This document shows positions 1 to 6,516 of a stretch of 10,234 nucleotides of DNA, one piece after another; within the stretch, counting starts at the first letter, position 1, and every line of letters begins with the position of its first letter. The DNA comes from Flavobacteriales bacterium (lineage in GTDB: Bacteria; Bacteroidota; Bacteroidia; Flavobacteriales_F; PHOS-HE28). The translations under genes and the position numbers were made by a program. The notes under the pieces were generated by a model, which saw only the letters and a program-made list of their open reading frames with translations, did not search any database and was not told where the DNA came from. The DNA is taken from NCBI GenBank assembly GCA_025455765.1, contig JALOLX010000034.1, positions 1 to 10,234 of the forward strand, in the 5' to 3' direction.

Positions 1-273
1 CGCCACGAAGCGCTCAATGGCATCGAAGAGCTCGGTGCTGTCGTTGAACGAATTCCAGATGCAGCCGAACTGCTTCTCAGCACCACCTTTGAACACCCCT
101 TCGAACAGCCGCTGTTTGTCCCGGAAGTAGTAGTGGAGCAATGCCTTATTGATACCTGCTTCGTCGGCCACTTCCTGCATGCGTGCGCCGGCCATGCCCT
201 TGCGGATGAACACCCTGCGGGCGGCGGCGAGAATGCGCTCCTCGGTTCCGGGTTCTTGCTGCACAACAGCCAT
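1..273 (-). CDS. TetR/AcrR-family transcriptional regulator, N-terminal part (cut by window edge)
   Basis: The N-terminal 91 residues of a TetR-type repressor; the C-terminal ligand-binding and dimerisation domain lies beyond position 1. Residues 11-60 fit the TetR DNA-binding domain: helix 1 (EERILAAARRVF), then the helix-turn-helix at about 31-51, with recognition helix and hallmark INKALLHYYF-RDKQRLF (residues 41-57). The family binds palindromic operators as dimers and usually represses its own gene or a neighbouring efflux or metabolic gene. The ATG at 273 is the only sensible start, as it puts the HTH at the usual distance from the N-terminus. A perfect palindrome lies 13 bases upstream, so autoregulation is likely (inference). 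It shares its strand with the OmpA-like gene but is separated from it by 182 bases, so it is probably a separate transcription unit. Ligand and target genes cannot be told from this fragment. Confidence 0.93.
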   Translation of the reverse strand, partial: MAVVQQEPGTEERILAAARRVFIRKGMAGARMQEVADEAGINKALLHYYFRDKQRLFEGVFKGGAEKQFGCIWNSFNDSTELFDAIERFVA

Positions 274-455
274 TAGGGCGCAATATTAACCAATTGGTTA
301 AAACAGATGGTTAACAGCGTGTAAATAACGGTCTTGTCAATGCTTGCGCGTGTAGGATGGAAGCCGACCGGGACAGGGGCAGCAGGCATTCAAGCGGGGA
401 AGGACCACATGCGCAGCGGTTCAACACCGAGCACACCACCGATGGTCAACCGCGC
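274..455. other. Intergenic region between the OmpA-like gene and the TetR-family gene
   Basis: 182 bases with no supported gene. The part near the regulator (about 281-345) is AT-rich and holds the palindrome and probable promoter; on the minus strand a TTGACA-like hexamer lies at 340-335, without a convincing matching -10 box. The part near the OmpA-like stop holds a weak inverted repeat, GCGGTT at 416-421 against AACCGC at 448-453. It could form a 6-bp stem with a 26-base loop just after the stop codon. With no T-run after it, I do not call it a terminator. The plus-strand reading frames crossing here have no recognisable protein features. Confidence 0.5.
286..301. promoter_or_regulatory. 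Perfect 16-bp palindrome, probable TetR-family operator
   Basis: TTAACCAATTGGTTAA is exactly self-complementary over 16 bases and lies 13 bases upstream of the TetR-family start codon, inside a short AT-rich island in otherwise GC-rich DNA. A further half-site TGGTTAA recurs at 308-314, 13 bases from its copy at 295-301. On the minus strand, TAATATTG (288-281) overlaps the palindrome and differs at one fixed position from the Bacteroidota -10 consensus TAnnTTTG, so a bound repressor could block the promoter. The palindrome is seen directly; operator function is inferred from position and family behaviour. Confidence 0.6.
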
Positions 456-1685
456 TCAGCGCAGCCATTCCACCTCCACCCGGCGTTCGCTGGGGTCACG
501 GCCCGTGCTGCGACTATCGCCGTAGTAGTTCACCAACAACCGCTCGGCTGCGATGCCCCGTTGCAACAGGTAGCTGCGTACCGCCTTGGCGCGTTGCTCG
601 CTCAAGCGCATGTTCACCGCAGGGTCACCCGAGCGGTCGGTATAGCCATCAAAGCGGACGGTGATGTTGCTGCGGGTCAGGTCGCTCAGGTCGGCAAGGG
701 GGTTCTCATCCGCACGTGCGGCGTTCTGCGTCCCTTCCTCCACCCGCAGTTCCACACCGGCCAGGCGATCTTCGATGTCCTCCAGACGATCGCGTAGCTC
801 CCACAGTTCGCGACGCTGGTCCATGCGGTCGATGCGTTCATTGATGGCATCGAGCTCGGCCTTCAGCCATCGATCGCGCTTGCGCACAGGCTGTACCGAG
901 GTGGCTACGGACGTGTTCCGTTCGATGGAGGCCATGATCTGCGCACCAAGGGTGGGCTCGATGGCGCCTTCTCCGTTGGAGGCCAATTGGAGGTCCAGCG
1001 CACACAGGTAATTCTCCTGATCGTAGACCGTTCCGCAGGTGGAATTCACCTTCACGGTGGTCCACGGATCGGCAGCAGCGACGCGGAACACGGGGATGGA
1101 GGCGAGCGGCAACAGATCGACCTTCAGCTGGCGCTCCAGTTCTTCACGCTGTCCGCGAACGAAGTAGTAGATGGCGAGGTACTTGTCCTGTTCGCCGGTA
1201 CCGTTCACTGCGCGGCCGGCCTGCTCCCAGCTGATGCGCACCAGTTTGGCGAGCTGCTCGCGGGTGGAAGCGGAAAGTCCAGGTACGGCACCACTGGCCG
1301 CGAAGTCCTCCTCTGCTGCCGCGATCATCGCATCGATCTCCCGCGCCATGGTCTCCGCAGGTAGATCGGCCTGTACGCCATCGTGGTGGAAGTGGATGCG
1401 CGCATCGAGGTACGCGGCCACCCCGGCCAACACCAAGCGGTCCAGCATCACGTTCACCTCGGGTGGCACGGTCATGGTGGGCTGCACCTGGAGCACGGCG
1501 TGGCCACCTGGCACACCACGCCACACGGCTTGCAGCACGGGATCGGTGCCTTCGTGCAGGGCCTGCACCACCACTTGGCCATCCTGCGAAACACCTTCCA
1601 GCAACAGGCCGTTCTGCGCCAGGCACACAAGCTGGAAAGGCCCATAGGCAAGCACGGCACACAGCAGCTGGAACAGGCGCTTCAT
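456..1685 (-). CDS. Secreted coiled-coil protein with C-terminal OmpA-like domain
   Basis: A predicted exported protein of 409 residues. The chosen ATG at 1685 begins a plausible signal peptide (MKRLFQLLCAVLAYG..., cleavage near LA-Q at about residue 23). The frame also opens upstream at 1760, but that start puts 25 residues without signal-peptide character in front. Residues about 25-265 match no family I recognise; C217 and C228 could form a disulfide. Residues about 270-317 are heptad-like and charged (AELDAINERIDRMDQRR...), a likely coiled coil. The C-terminus (about 341-409) has the OmpA peptidoglycan-binding signature: YTDRSGD, N..LSEQRA, YLLQRGI and a final RRVEVEWLR. Such domains bind the peptide of peptidoglycan. 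The first strand and helix of the usual OmpA domain are not evident, so the domain looks shortened or divergent. It follows the STAS-like gene by 84 bases. Probable role: linking envelope and cell wall (inference). Confidence 0.8.
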   Translation of the reverse strand: MKRLFQLLCAVLAYGPFQLVCLAQNGLLLEGVSQDGQVVVQALHEGTDPVLQAVWRGVPGGHAVLQVQPTMTVPPEVNVMLDRLVLAGVAAYLDARIHFHHDGVQADLPAETMAREIDAMIAAAEEDFAASGAVPGLSASTREQLAKLVRISWEQAGRAVNGTGEQDKYLAIYYFVRGQREELERQLKVDLLPLASIPVFRVAAADPWTTVKVNSTCGTVYDQENYLCALDLQLASNGEGAIEPTLGAQIMASIERNTSVATSVQPVRKRDRWLKAELDAINERIDRMDQRRELWELRDRLEDIEDRLAGVELRVEEGTQNAARADENPLADLSDLTRSNITVRFDGYTDRSGDPAVNMRLSEQRAKAVRSYLLQRGIAAERLLVNYYGDSRSTGRDPSERRVEVEWLR

Positions 1686-1769
1686 TGCAGGCGTGAAGCT
1701 ACCCGGCAGGGCGTCCGTAACGAACGGCCAGAGTGAGGGAAGTACGAACGGTCTTTTCAACAGGGCCGG

Positions 1770-2174
1770 TCAGCCCATGATCTCCACCAGCTGCAGACGC
1801 TCACGGGTCCACGCGTAGGCCTTGGAACGATCGTCGAAGATGCGGAAGGGGAAGGCGGGCCGTTGGAGGCGTTGGAAGCGTTCACCCTGCTGGCGGCTGA
1901 TGGCATCCCGGGTGTAGAAGGCCACCGGATGTCCGTGACTTCCGCAGACGCGGCGCAACAGTTCACTGGCTTCTGCACGGACCGCGTACCGATCCGGATA
2001 CTCGAGCAGCACTGGAGCGTGACCGCTGGGATCCAGGGCACCGATGAGGCGCAGCACTTCCTTCATGTCGCGCACCTGCATGACCGCACCGGGTGCAAGC
2101 ACCAAGTGAAGCACGCCCTCTTCACGCCAAAGCTCGAAGGGGCTTTTGAACACGGATGTTTCCCAACCGATCAT
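1770..2174 (-). CDS. Small STAS/SpoIIAA-like domain protein, function unknown
   Basis: A soluble 134-residue protein with no signal peptide or membrane segment. Its layout resembles the SpoIIAA/STAS-like small proteins common in Bacteroidota. It has an N-terminal strand pair (FELWREEGVLHLVLAPG), a central helix and strand (VLRLIGALDPSGHAPVLLEY), then a helix with basic residues (EASELLRRV), a strand (HPVAFYTRD), and a final PFRIFDDRSKAYAWTRE segment typical of the last strand and helix. The family assignment is by overall pattern and is moderately secure; no enzymatic motif is visible. STAS-like folds often act as protein-interaction or phospho-switch modules, but nothing here names a partner. 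It lies 83 bases downstream of the alkaline phosphatase gene and 84 bases upstream of the OmpA-like gene, so it may be the tail of the long operon or start its own unit. Confidence 0.75.
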   Translation of the reverse strand: MIGWETSVFKSPFELWREEGVLHLVLAPGAVMQVRDMKEVLRLIGALDPSGHAPVLLEYPDRYAVRAEASELLRRVCGSHGHPVAFYTRDAISRQQGERFQRLQRPAFPFRIFDDRSKAYAWTRERLQLVEIMG

Positions 2175-2257
2175 GCCGCAAGATATCGATCGCCTTCATG
2201 TAGAACGCAGGAGATGTTCACACATTGTTCACAGCCCCTGTTGATCCAATGACCGAC
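2175..2257 (-). promoter_or_regulatory. Gap with a direct repeat upstream of the STAS-like gene
   Basis: This is the first gap longer than about 40 bases in the minus-strand series after hpt. Read on the minus strand it holds two copies of TGTGAAC (2233-2227 and 2222-2216) 11 bases apart, about one helical turn, as expected for side-by-side protein binding. TATCTTGC, a poor match to TAnnTTTG, lies just before the start codon. A promoter or regulator site here is possible, but the evidence is weak. Confidence 0.25.
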
Positions 2258-3928
2258 CTATCGGAGCACTTCCGGCAGCGGCTCACCGATGGCGGCATCG
2301 GGCAGTGCGGTGCCCAGCAACATGCTCAACGTGGGGGCGATATCGGTGATGTGGGTACGGCGCAGCACCTCCCCAGGGCGGATACCTCGCCCCATGAAGA
2401 GCAGCGGCACATGGGTGTCGTAGTTCCAGATGGAGCCGTGCGTGGTACCCCGGCCAGGACCTTCGCCCATGCGTTCGAAGTAGCCCGGACGCATCACGAA
2501 GGCCACATCTCCGGAGCGGCTTTCTTGGAATCCCAACTGCAGCGCACGCCCCGGCGCGGTGGGCATCGCAGCGCGCAGCAGCTCGTGTGCGGTGTAGGCG
2601 AAGGCAATGTCCGCACGCTTGCGAAGTGTACTGGCGGCGAGGTCCTGCACAGCATGTGCTTCCAGTCCGCGAGCCGCGACCAAACTGTCGTTGAGCCAAA
2701 GCTGTTCGTTGAGCACATGCCGCACCCAAGGCCCTGCACCATATCGCGCGCCGAGGGCCGCTTCCACTTCGGCTTGCAGCTCGGACAACGGCACATATCC
2801 CGCACTGCCCTTGAGGTCGCGCAGGTACGCCGGCACATCGGCAGCAGCATGATCGGCGGTGAGGAAGACCACGTAGCGATCCTTGCCCACCTGCTCATCC
2901 AAGGTCTTGAAGAGCCGCTCCAGCTCGCGGTCCAGGCGCACGTACATATCCTCCAGCTCCAGCGCGCGCGGTCCTACGCGATGACCAAGGATATCGGGTG
3001 ACGAGTAGCTGACCGCGAGCAGATCAGGCACCGCATCGGCACCCATGCCCTCACCCGCAATGGCCGCCAGTGCCAGATCGGTGACGATGGTGTTGCCCCA
3101 CGGGGTGTAGGCGAGCATGCCGGTGGATCCGGAGGTCCTGTACAAGGCGGCAAGGTCCTGCGGCAGTGTGGCGGTGGTGGCCCCGCTCAAGGGGATCTCG
3201 TAGGGATTGTCATCCGCGAGCACTTGGTGGTAGCGCTCCTTGGGCAACAACAGGTCCCACGTACGGTCGAGGTATTTCGCGGCACGCCCTTCCGCATTGA
3301 AGCGCTGCAACCAAGCGGGCAGTTCGGGGCGATACCAGCTGCTGGTGGAGAAGGCACCTTCCACGCCGCCGGTGAACCAGTAGGCCGCATCGCCTGTGCG
3401 CCCAATGGGCATGATGGCCCCACGATCCTTCAAGGAGATGCCGATGGTGATGGCGTTGCGCTCGGTGCGCCGTTCGAGTTCATCGGCGATGGTGGTGGCC
3501 AGGAGGCGGAAGGGGGACCGTGCACCCACGGCATCCGCACATCCGACGCCTTTCACCTGTGCATCGGTGGCACAGTAACCCTCGGTGCCTGCGCGGCGAT
3601 CATAGAGGTCGTTACCCACGATGCCGTGGTAGGCAGGCGTGGTGCCGGTATAGATGCTGGCGTGGCCGGGCGCCGTGTAGGTGGGCGCGTAGTTGTAGTG
3701 TGCATTGCGCAGGTAGGCCCCTTCGCGCACCAAGCGCCGGAAGCCCCCCTCACCGAAGTTCGACCAGTAGCGCTGCACCATGTCGGCGCGCATCTGGTCC
3801 ACCACGATGCCCACCACCAAACGCGGGGGTTCCTGCCAGGTAGGCACAGGCTGCTGGGCGGAGCAGCCGACCGCACCGGCAAGGGTGAACACGATGGCAG
3901 CGGAGATCGGGAACGGAACGTGCTTCAT
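2258..3928 (-). CDS. PafA-like alkaline phosphatase, exported
   Basis: A 556-residue alkaline-phosphatase-superfamily hydrolase of the PafA type, expected to cleave phosphate monoesters in the periplasm or at the cell surface. The catalytic pattern is complete: metal ligand D44 (VVDQMR); nucleophile T85 in PTYTAPGH; N106 in HGIVGND; K167 and R169 in SLKDRG, the pair that contacts phosphate in PafA; D312 and H316 (SPDILGH); D359-H360 (LTADH); and H497 (THGSIWNYDTHVP). Spacing between these residues agrees closely with Elizabethkingia PafA from memory (T79, N100, K162, R164). The N-terminus is a signal sequence ending AVGC-SA; C22 could be a lipidation site, though alanine at -3 is atypical. 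It starts 3 bases after the fluC stop, so it is probably cotranscribed. Bacteroidota PafA enzymes typically supply phosphate independently of the Pho regulon. Substrate range is inferred, not shown. Confidence 0.93.
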   Translation of the reverse strand: MKHVPFPISAAIVFTLAGAVGCSAQQPVPTWQEPPRLVVGIVVDQMRADMVQRYWSNFGEGGFRRLVREGAYLRNAHYNYAPTYTAPGHASIYTGTTPAYHGIVGNDLYDRRAGTEGYCATDAQVKGVGCADAVGARSPFRLLATTIADELERRTERNAITIGISLKDRGAIMPIGRTGDAAYWFTGGVEGAFSTSSWYRPELPAWLQRFNAEGRAAKYLDRTWDLLLPKERYHQVLADDNPYEIPLSGATTATLPQDLAALYRTSGSTGMLAYTPWGNTIVTDLALAAIAGEGMGADAVPDLLAVSYSSPDILGHRVGPRALELEDMYVRLDRELERLFKTLDEQVGKDRYVVFLTADHAAADVPAYLRDLKGSAGYVPLSELQAEVEAALGARYGAGPWVRHVLNEQLWLNDSLVAARGLEAHAVQDLAASTLRKRADIAFAYTAHELLRAAMPTAPGRALQLGFQESRSGDVAFVMRPGYFERMGEGPGRGTTHGSIWNYDTHVPLLFMGRGIRPGEVLRRTHITDIAPTLSMLLGTALPDAAIGEPLPEVLR

Positions 3929-3931
3929 CCT

Positions 3932-4300
3932 TCAGGTACTACGGGCAAAGAGATGGAACAGCGCAACACCAGCTGTTACGGTAATGAGAACATTGGCCAC
4001 GGCAACAGCTAGGAAGCCATCGCGCATCAGTTGGTAGTTCTCCAGGCTGAAGGTGCTCATGGTGCTGAATCCGCCGCACAGCCCGATGGCGAAGAGGGCC
4101 TGCCAGTGTTCGCGGCCGGGTTGGTGTACTTCCCAGCGCAGGATGAGCAGGGCCAACAGCGTGGTGGCCAGAAGGTTGCTGGCCAGGGTGGCCCAGGGGA
4201 AGAGCGCATCCGGCGTCCAGTGCTTCACGAGCCGCGAAATGGCGAAGCGCAGCACCGAACCGATGCCACCACCGAAGAAGACCGCGAGCCAGAGGTTCAT
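3932..4300 (-). CDS. crcB: FluC (CrcB) fluoride ion channel
   Basis: A 122-residue membrane protein with four hydrophobic segments, the standard length for FluC, a dual-topology dimeric channel that exports toxic fluoride. Family motifs are present: GGGIGSVLRF (residues 10-19, with R18), ATLASNLLAT around the conserved pore asparagine N42, and GLCGGFSTMSTFSLE (73-87) in the broken third helix. In well-studied channels the last motif reads TTFSTFS, its two phenylalanines forming the fluoride pathway; here the first is M81 and the second, F84, is kept. The ATG at 4300 is chosen because the protein then starts right at the first membrane segment and overlaps the PAP2 stop by 4 bases (ATGA); the open frame extends further upstream but inside the PAP2 gene. 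No fluoride riboswitch is apparent, as expected for an internal operon gene. Confidence 0.95.
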   Translation of the reverse strand: MNLWLAVFFGGGIGSVLRFAISRLVKHWTPDALFPWATLASNLLATTLLALLILRWEVHQPGREHWQALFAIGLCGGFSTMSTFSLENYQLMRDGFLAVAVANVLITVTAGVALFHLFARST

Positions 4301-4899
4301 GGGCGTGCCTGACCCTGGTGAAGGTATAACCTGCGGAAGAGCCGGACCGCAAGCGAGCCCACCACAAAGCCATACGCACCGCCGACCAATACATCGCCCG
4401 GGTAATGAACGCCCAGGTAAATGCGGCTGTAGGTGATGAGCGCGGCCCAGAGCAGCAGTGCGGCCATGGCCCAAGCCGGACGGCCACCCAGCACGCCCAT
4501 CATGAAGGCGGCGATGCCGAAATGATTACTGGCGTGAGATGATACGAAGCCGAAGCTACCGCCGCGATAGAGCGTTCCATCCGGTGCGTAGAGCAGGTGG
4601 ATGTGTGCCTGCAGTTCGGCCACATGGCTGGGACGCAGGCGCTGTACGGTGTTCTTGAAGAGCACCACCGAACCGGTATCCGTGGTGAATATCATGAGTG
4701 CGAGTACAGGCACGGCGATGCCCAGACCACGCCAGCCCCAACGTTGCCGGAGGAGATACAGGAAGAAAAGATAGAGGGGGATCCAGATCTGCAGTTCGCT
4801 GATGTGCCACATCAGGTCGTCGAGCGCAGGTGCGTGGAGGCCGTTGAGGGCCAGGAAGGCCGCGCGGTCCAGCGCATCGAGGCGATCGATCAGGCTCAT
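4297..4899 (-). CDS. PAP2-family membrane phosphatase
   Basis: A 200-residue integral membrane protein with about five or six hydrophobic segments and the three-part acid phosphatase signature: K82......R89-P90 (KxxxxxxRP), S120-S121-H122 (the PSGH position, here VSSHASNHFG) and S158-R159.....H165...D169 (SRxxxxxHxxxD). The two histidines and D169 form the catalytic site. Members dephosphorylate lipid phosphates such as undecaprenyl diphosphate or phosphatidylglycerol phosphate on the outer face of the inner membrane. Proteins of this size beside obgE in Bacteroidota are usually annotated as undecaprenyl-diphosphatase-like, but the substrate cannot be read from the sequence. The start overlaps the obgE stop by 4 bases and the stop overlaps the fluC start by 4 bases, indicating translational coupling. 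Confidence 0.92.
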   Translation of the reverse strand: MSLIDRLDALDRAAFLALNGLHAPALDDLMWHISELQIWIPLYLFFLYLLRQRWGWRGLGIAVPVLALMIFTTDTGSVVLFKNTVQRLRPSHVAELQAHIHLLYAPDGTLYRGGSFGFVSSHASNHFGIAAFMMGVLGGRPAWAMAALLLWAALITYSRIYLGVHYPGDVLVGGAYGFVVGSLAVRLFRRLYLHQGQARP

Positions 4900-5903
4900 T
4901 CCACGTGATCAGCGGGGAAGGTGCCGTGCAGCTTCTTCCACAGCAGGTCCTTCAGTTCGTCGAGGCCGATGCGCGCCACGCTGCTGATGAGCACGGTCTG
5001 CACACCCTTGGGCAGATCCTTCCGCAGCTGCTTCATCATCACCTCATCGAGCATATCGCATTTGGTGATGGCCAGCACACGGTCCTTGTCCAACAGTTCT
5101 GATGAATACTCCTTCAGCTCGTTGAGAAGCACCTGATAGTCGTGGCGGATGTCGTTGCTATCCGCGGGGATCATGAAGAGCAGCACGCTGTTGCGCTCGA
5201 TGTGGCGCAGGAAGCGGAGTCCGAGGCCCTTGCCTTCGTGGGCCCCCTCGATGATGCCGGGGATATCGGCCATCACAAAGCTGCGGTGATCGCGGTACGG
5301 TACGATGCCCAGGTTGGGTGTGAGCGTGGTGAAGGCGTAGTCGGCGATCTTGGGTTTGGCTGCGGTGATCACGCTGAGCAGGGTGCTCTTGCCCGCGTTG
5401 GGGAAGCCCACCAGACCCACATCGGCGAGCACTTTGAGCTCCATGGCCACCCAGCGCTCCACACCCGGTTCGCCGGGCTGTGCGAAGCGGGGCGTCTGGA
5501 AGGTGGACGATTTGAAGTGCTGATTGCCGAGACCACCGCGCCCGCCCTGGAAGAGCACCTGTTCTTCGCCATCGCGGGTGATCTCGCAGAGCACTTCGCC
5601 GGTCTCATCGTCCTTCACCACGGTACCCAGCGGCACTTCGATCACCTTGTCCACTCCTGCCCTGCCGGAGCTTTGGTTGCTGCTGCCACTTTCGCCATCC
5701 TCGGCGATCACGTGCTTGGTGTAGCGCAGGTGGAGCAGGGTCCACAGCTGGCCATTACCGCGCAGCACGATGTGCCCGCCGCGTCCGCCGTCACCGCCAT
5801 CAGGACCACCCTTGGGCATGTACTTCTCGCGGCGCAGGTGCCGGGAGCCGGGCCCTCCTTTGCCGCTGCGGCACTGGATGCGGATGTGGTCGATGAAGTT
5901 CAT
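4896..5903 (-). CDS. obgE: Obg family GTPase (ObgE/CgtA)
   Basis: A 335-residue Obg GTPase involved in late 50S ribosome assembly and growth-rate or stress control. The N-terminal Obg fold (about 1-158) is glycine-rich (KGGPDGGDGGRGG, FQGGRGGLGN). The G domain follows: P-loop GFPNAGKS (166-173), G2 threonines TTL (192-194), DIPG (213-216) and the G5-like ISSVARIG (306-313). The G4 position reads TKCD (280-283) instead of the classical NKxD. The protein ends soon after the G domain, so the C-terminal extension of E. coli ObgE (about 390 residues) is absent, the common shorter form. ATG at 5903 gives the canonical start MNFIDHIRI. It lies 40 bases after the adk stop, with no clear promoter in that gap, and overlaps the PAP2 gene. 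Confidence 0.97.
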   Translation of the reverse strand: MNFIDHIRIQCRSGKGGPGSRHLRREKYMPKGGPDGGDGGRGGHIVLRGNGQLWTLLHLRYTKHVIAEDGESGSSNQSSGRAGVDKVIEVPLGTVVKDDETGEVLCEITRDGEEQVLFQGGRGGLGNQHFKSSTFQTPRFAQPGEPGVERWVAMELKVLADVGLVGFPNAGKSTLLSVITAAKPKIADYAFTTLTPNLGIVPYRDHRSFVMADIPGIIEGAHEGKGLGLRFLRHIERNSVLLFMIPADSNDIRHDYQVLLNELKEYSSELLDKDRVLAITKCDMLDEVMMKQLRKDLPKGVQTVLISSVARIGLDELKDLLWKKLHGTFPADHVE

Positions 5904-5943
5904 GGCGGTCAGGCGTTGCGCAATAGCGGAATTGGTCCGAGGC

Positions 5944-6516
5944 TCACCCGATCGCCTTCACCAACCGTTCGGTGATGTCCGCGATGCTGCCCACGCCGTT
6001 GATCGCCTTGAACTTGCCTTGCGCGCTGTAGAAGTCCTTCAGTGGCGCGGTCTTCTTCTCATACTCGCGGATGCGGTTGCGCACCACGGCTTCGTCCTGG
6101 TCATCGGTGCGGCCGCTGGTGGCGCCACGTCCCAGCAGACGCGTGACCAATTCCTCTTCAGGCACTTCCAGCGCGAGCATGGCCACGATGGGTTCGTTCT
6201 TGGCATCCAACATCACATCGAGCGCTTCGGCCTGTGCATGGGTGCGCGGGAAGCCGTCGAAGATGAAGCCTTTGGCATCCAGATGGGCCTCCATCTTATT
6301 GCGTATCATGCCGATGACGATGTCGTCGCCGACCAGCTCACCGCGGTCCATGAGCGTTTTGGCCTGCAAGCCCAGTTCGCTCTCGGCCTTGATCTCTGCA
6401 CGCAGCAGATCGCCGGTGCTCAAGTGTACCAGTCCGTAACGTTCGATGAGGAAGTTGCTCTGCGTGCCCTTGCCGGCGCCCGGTGGGCCGAAGAGCACAA
6501 GGTTCAGCTTGATCAT
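5944..6516 (-). CDS. adk: Adenylate kinase
   Basis: A cytoplasmic enzyme of 190 residues that interconverts ATP + AMP and 2 ADP. The P-loop GPPGAGKGT is at residues 10-18, the AMP-binding region TGDLLRAE at 34-41 and DGFPR at 87-91. The LID region is the short form (LLGRGATSGRTDD, 127-139), so there is no zinc-binding cysteine set; basic residues R130, R136, R148 and R150 sit where the catalytic arginines are expected. The length matches the short-LID group. The start codon overlaps the hpt stop by 4 bases (ATGA at 6516-6513), supporting both the start choice and translational coupling. Pairing with hpt groups two purine-nucleotide enzymes. Confidence 0.97.
   Translation of the reverse strand: MIKLNLVLFGPPGAGKGTQSNFLIERYGLVHLSTGDLLRAEIKAESELGLQAKTLMDRGELVGDDIVIGMIRNKMEAHLDAKGFIFDGFPRTHAQAEALDVMLDAKNEPIVAMLALEVPEEELVTRLLGRGATSGRTDDQDEAVVRNRIREYEKKTAPLKDFYSAQGKFKAINGVGSIADITERLVKAIG

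Noticed and set aside
416..453. Inverted repeat just after the OmpA-like stop, considered as an intrinsic terminator
   Set aside because: Only six base pairs with a 26-base loop and no following T-run; too weak to call.
1686..1760. Upstream in-frame ATG at 1760 as the start of the OmpA-like gene
   Set aside because: It would put 25 residues without signal-peptide character before a good signal sequence starting at 1685. The lower gap to the STAS-like gene (9 bases) is its only support.
2225..4012. Long plus-strand frames opposite the phosphatase and fluC genes
   Set aside because: The minus-strand products carry complete catalytic and channel motifs. The plus-strand translations show no domain and vary in frame along the stretch.
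3932..4300. A fluoride riboswitch in front of crcB
   Set aside because: The gene overlaps the upstream PAP2 stop by 4 bases, leaving no leader, and I see no riboswitch-like structure in the adjoining coding DNA.
4301..4474. Upstream extension of the fluC frame to 4474
   Set aside because: The added residues are basic, Gly/Pro-rich and lie inside the PAP2 gene. FluC proteins start right at the first membrane helix, as given by the ATG at 4300.
5142..5975. A 277-codon plus-strand frame opposite obgE
   Set aside because: Antisense to a fully conserved GTPase; its composition (Ala, His, Glu, Val rich) is typical of a shadow frame.
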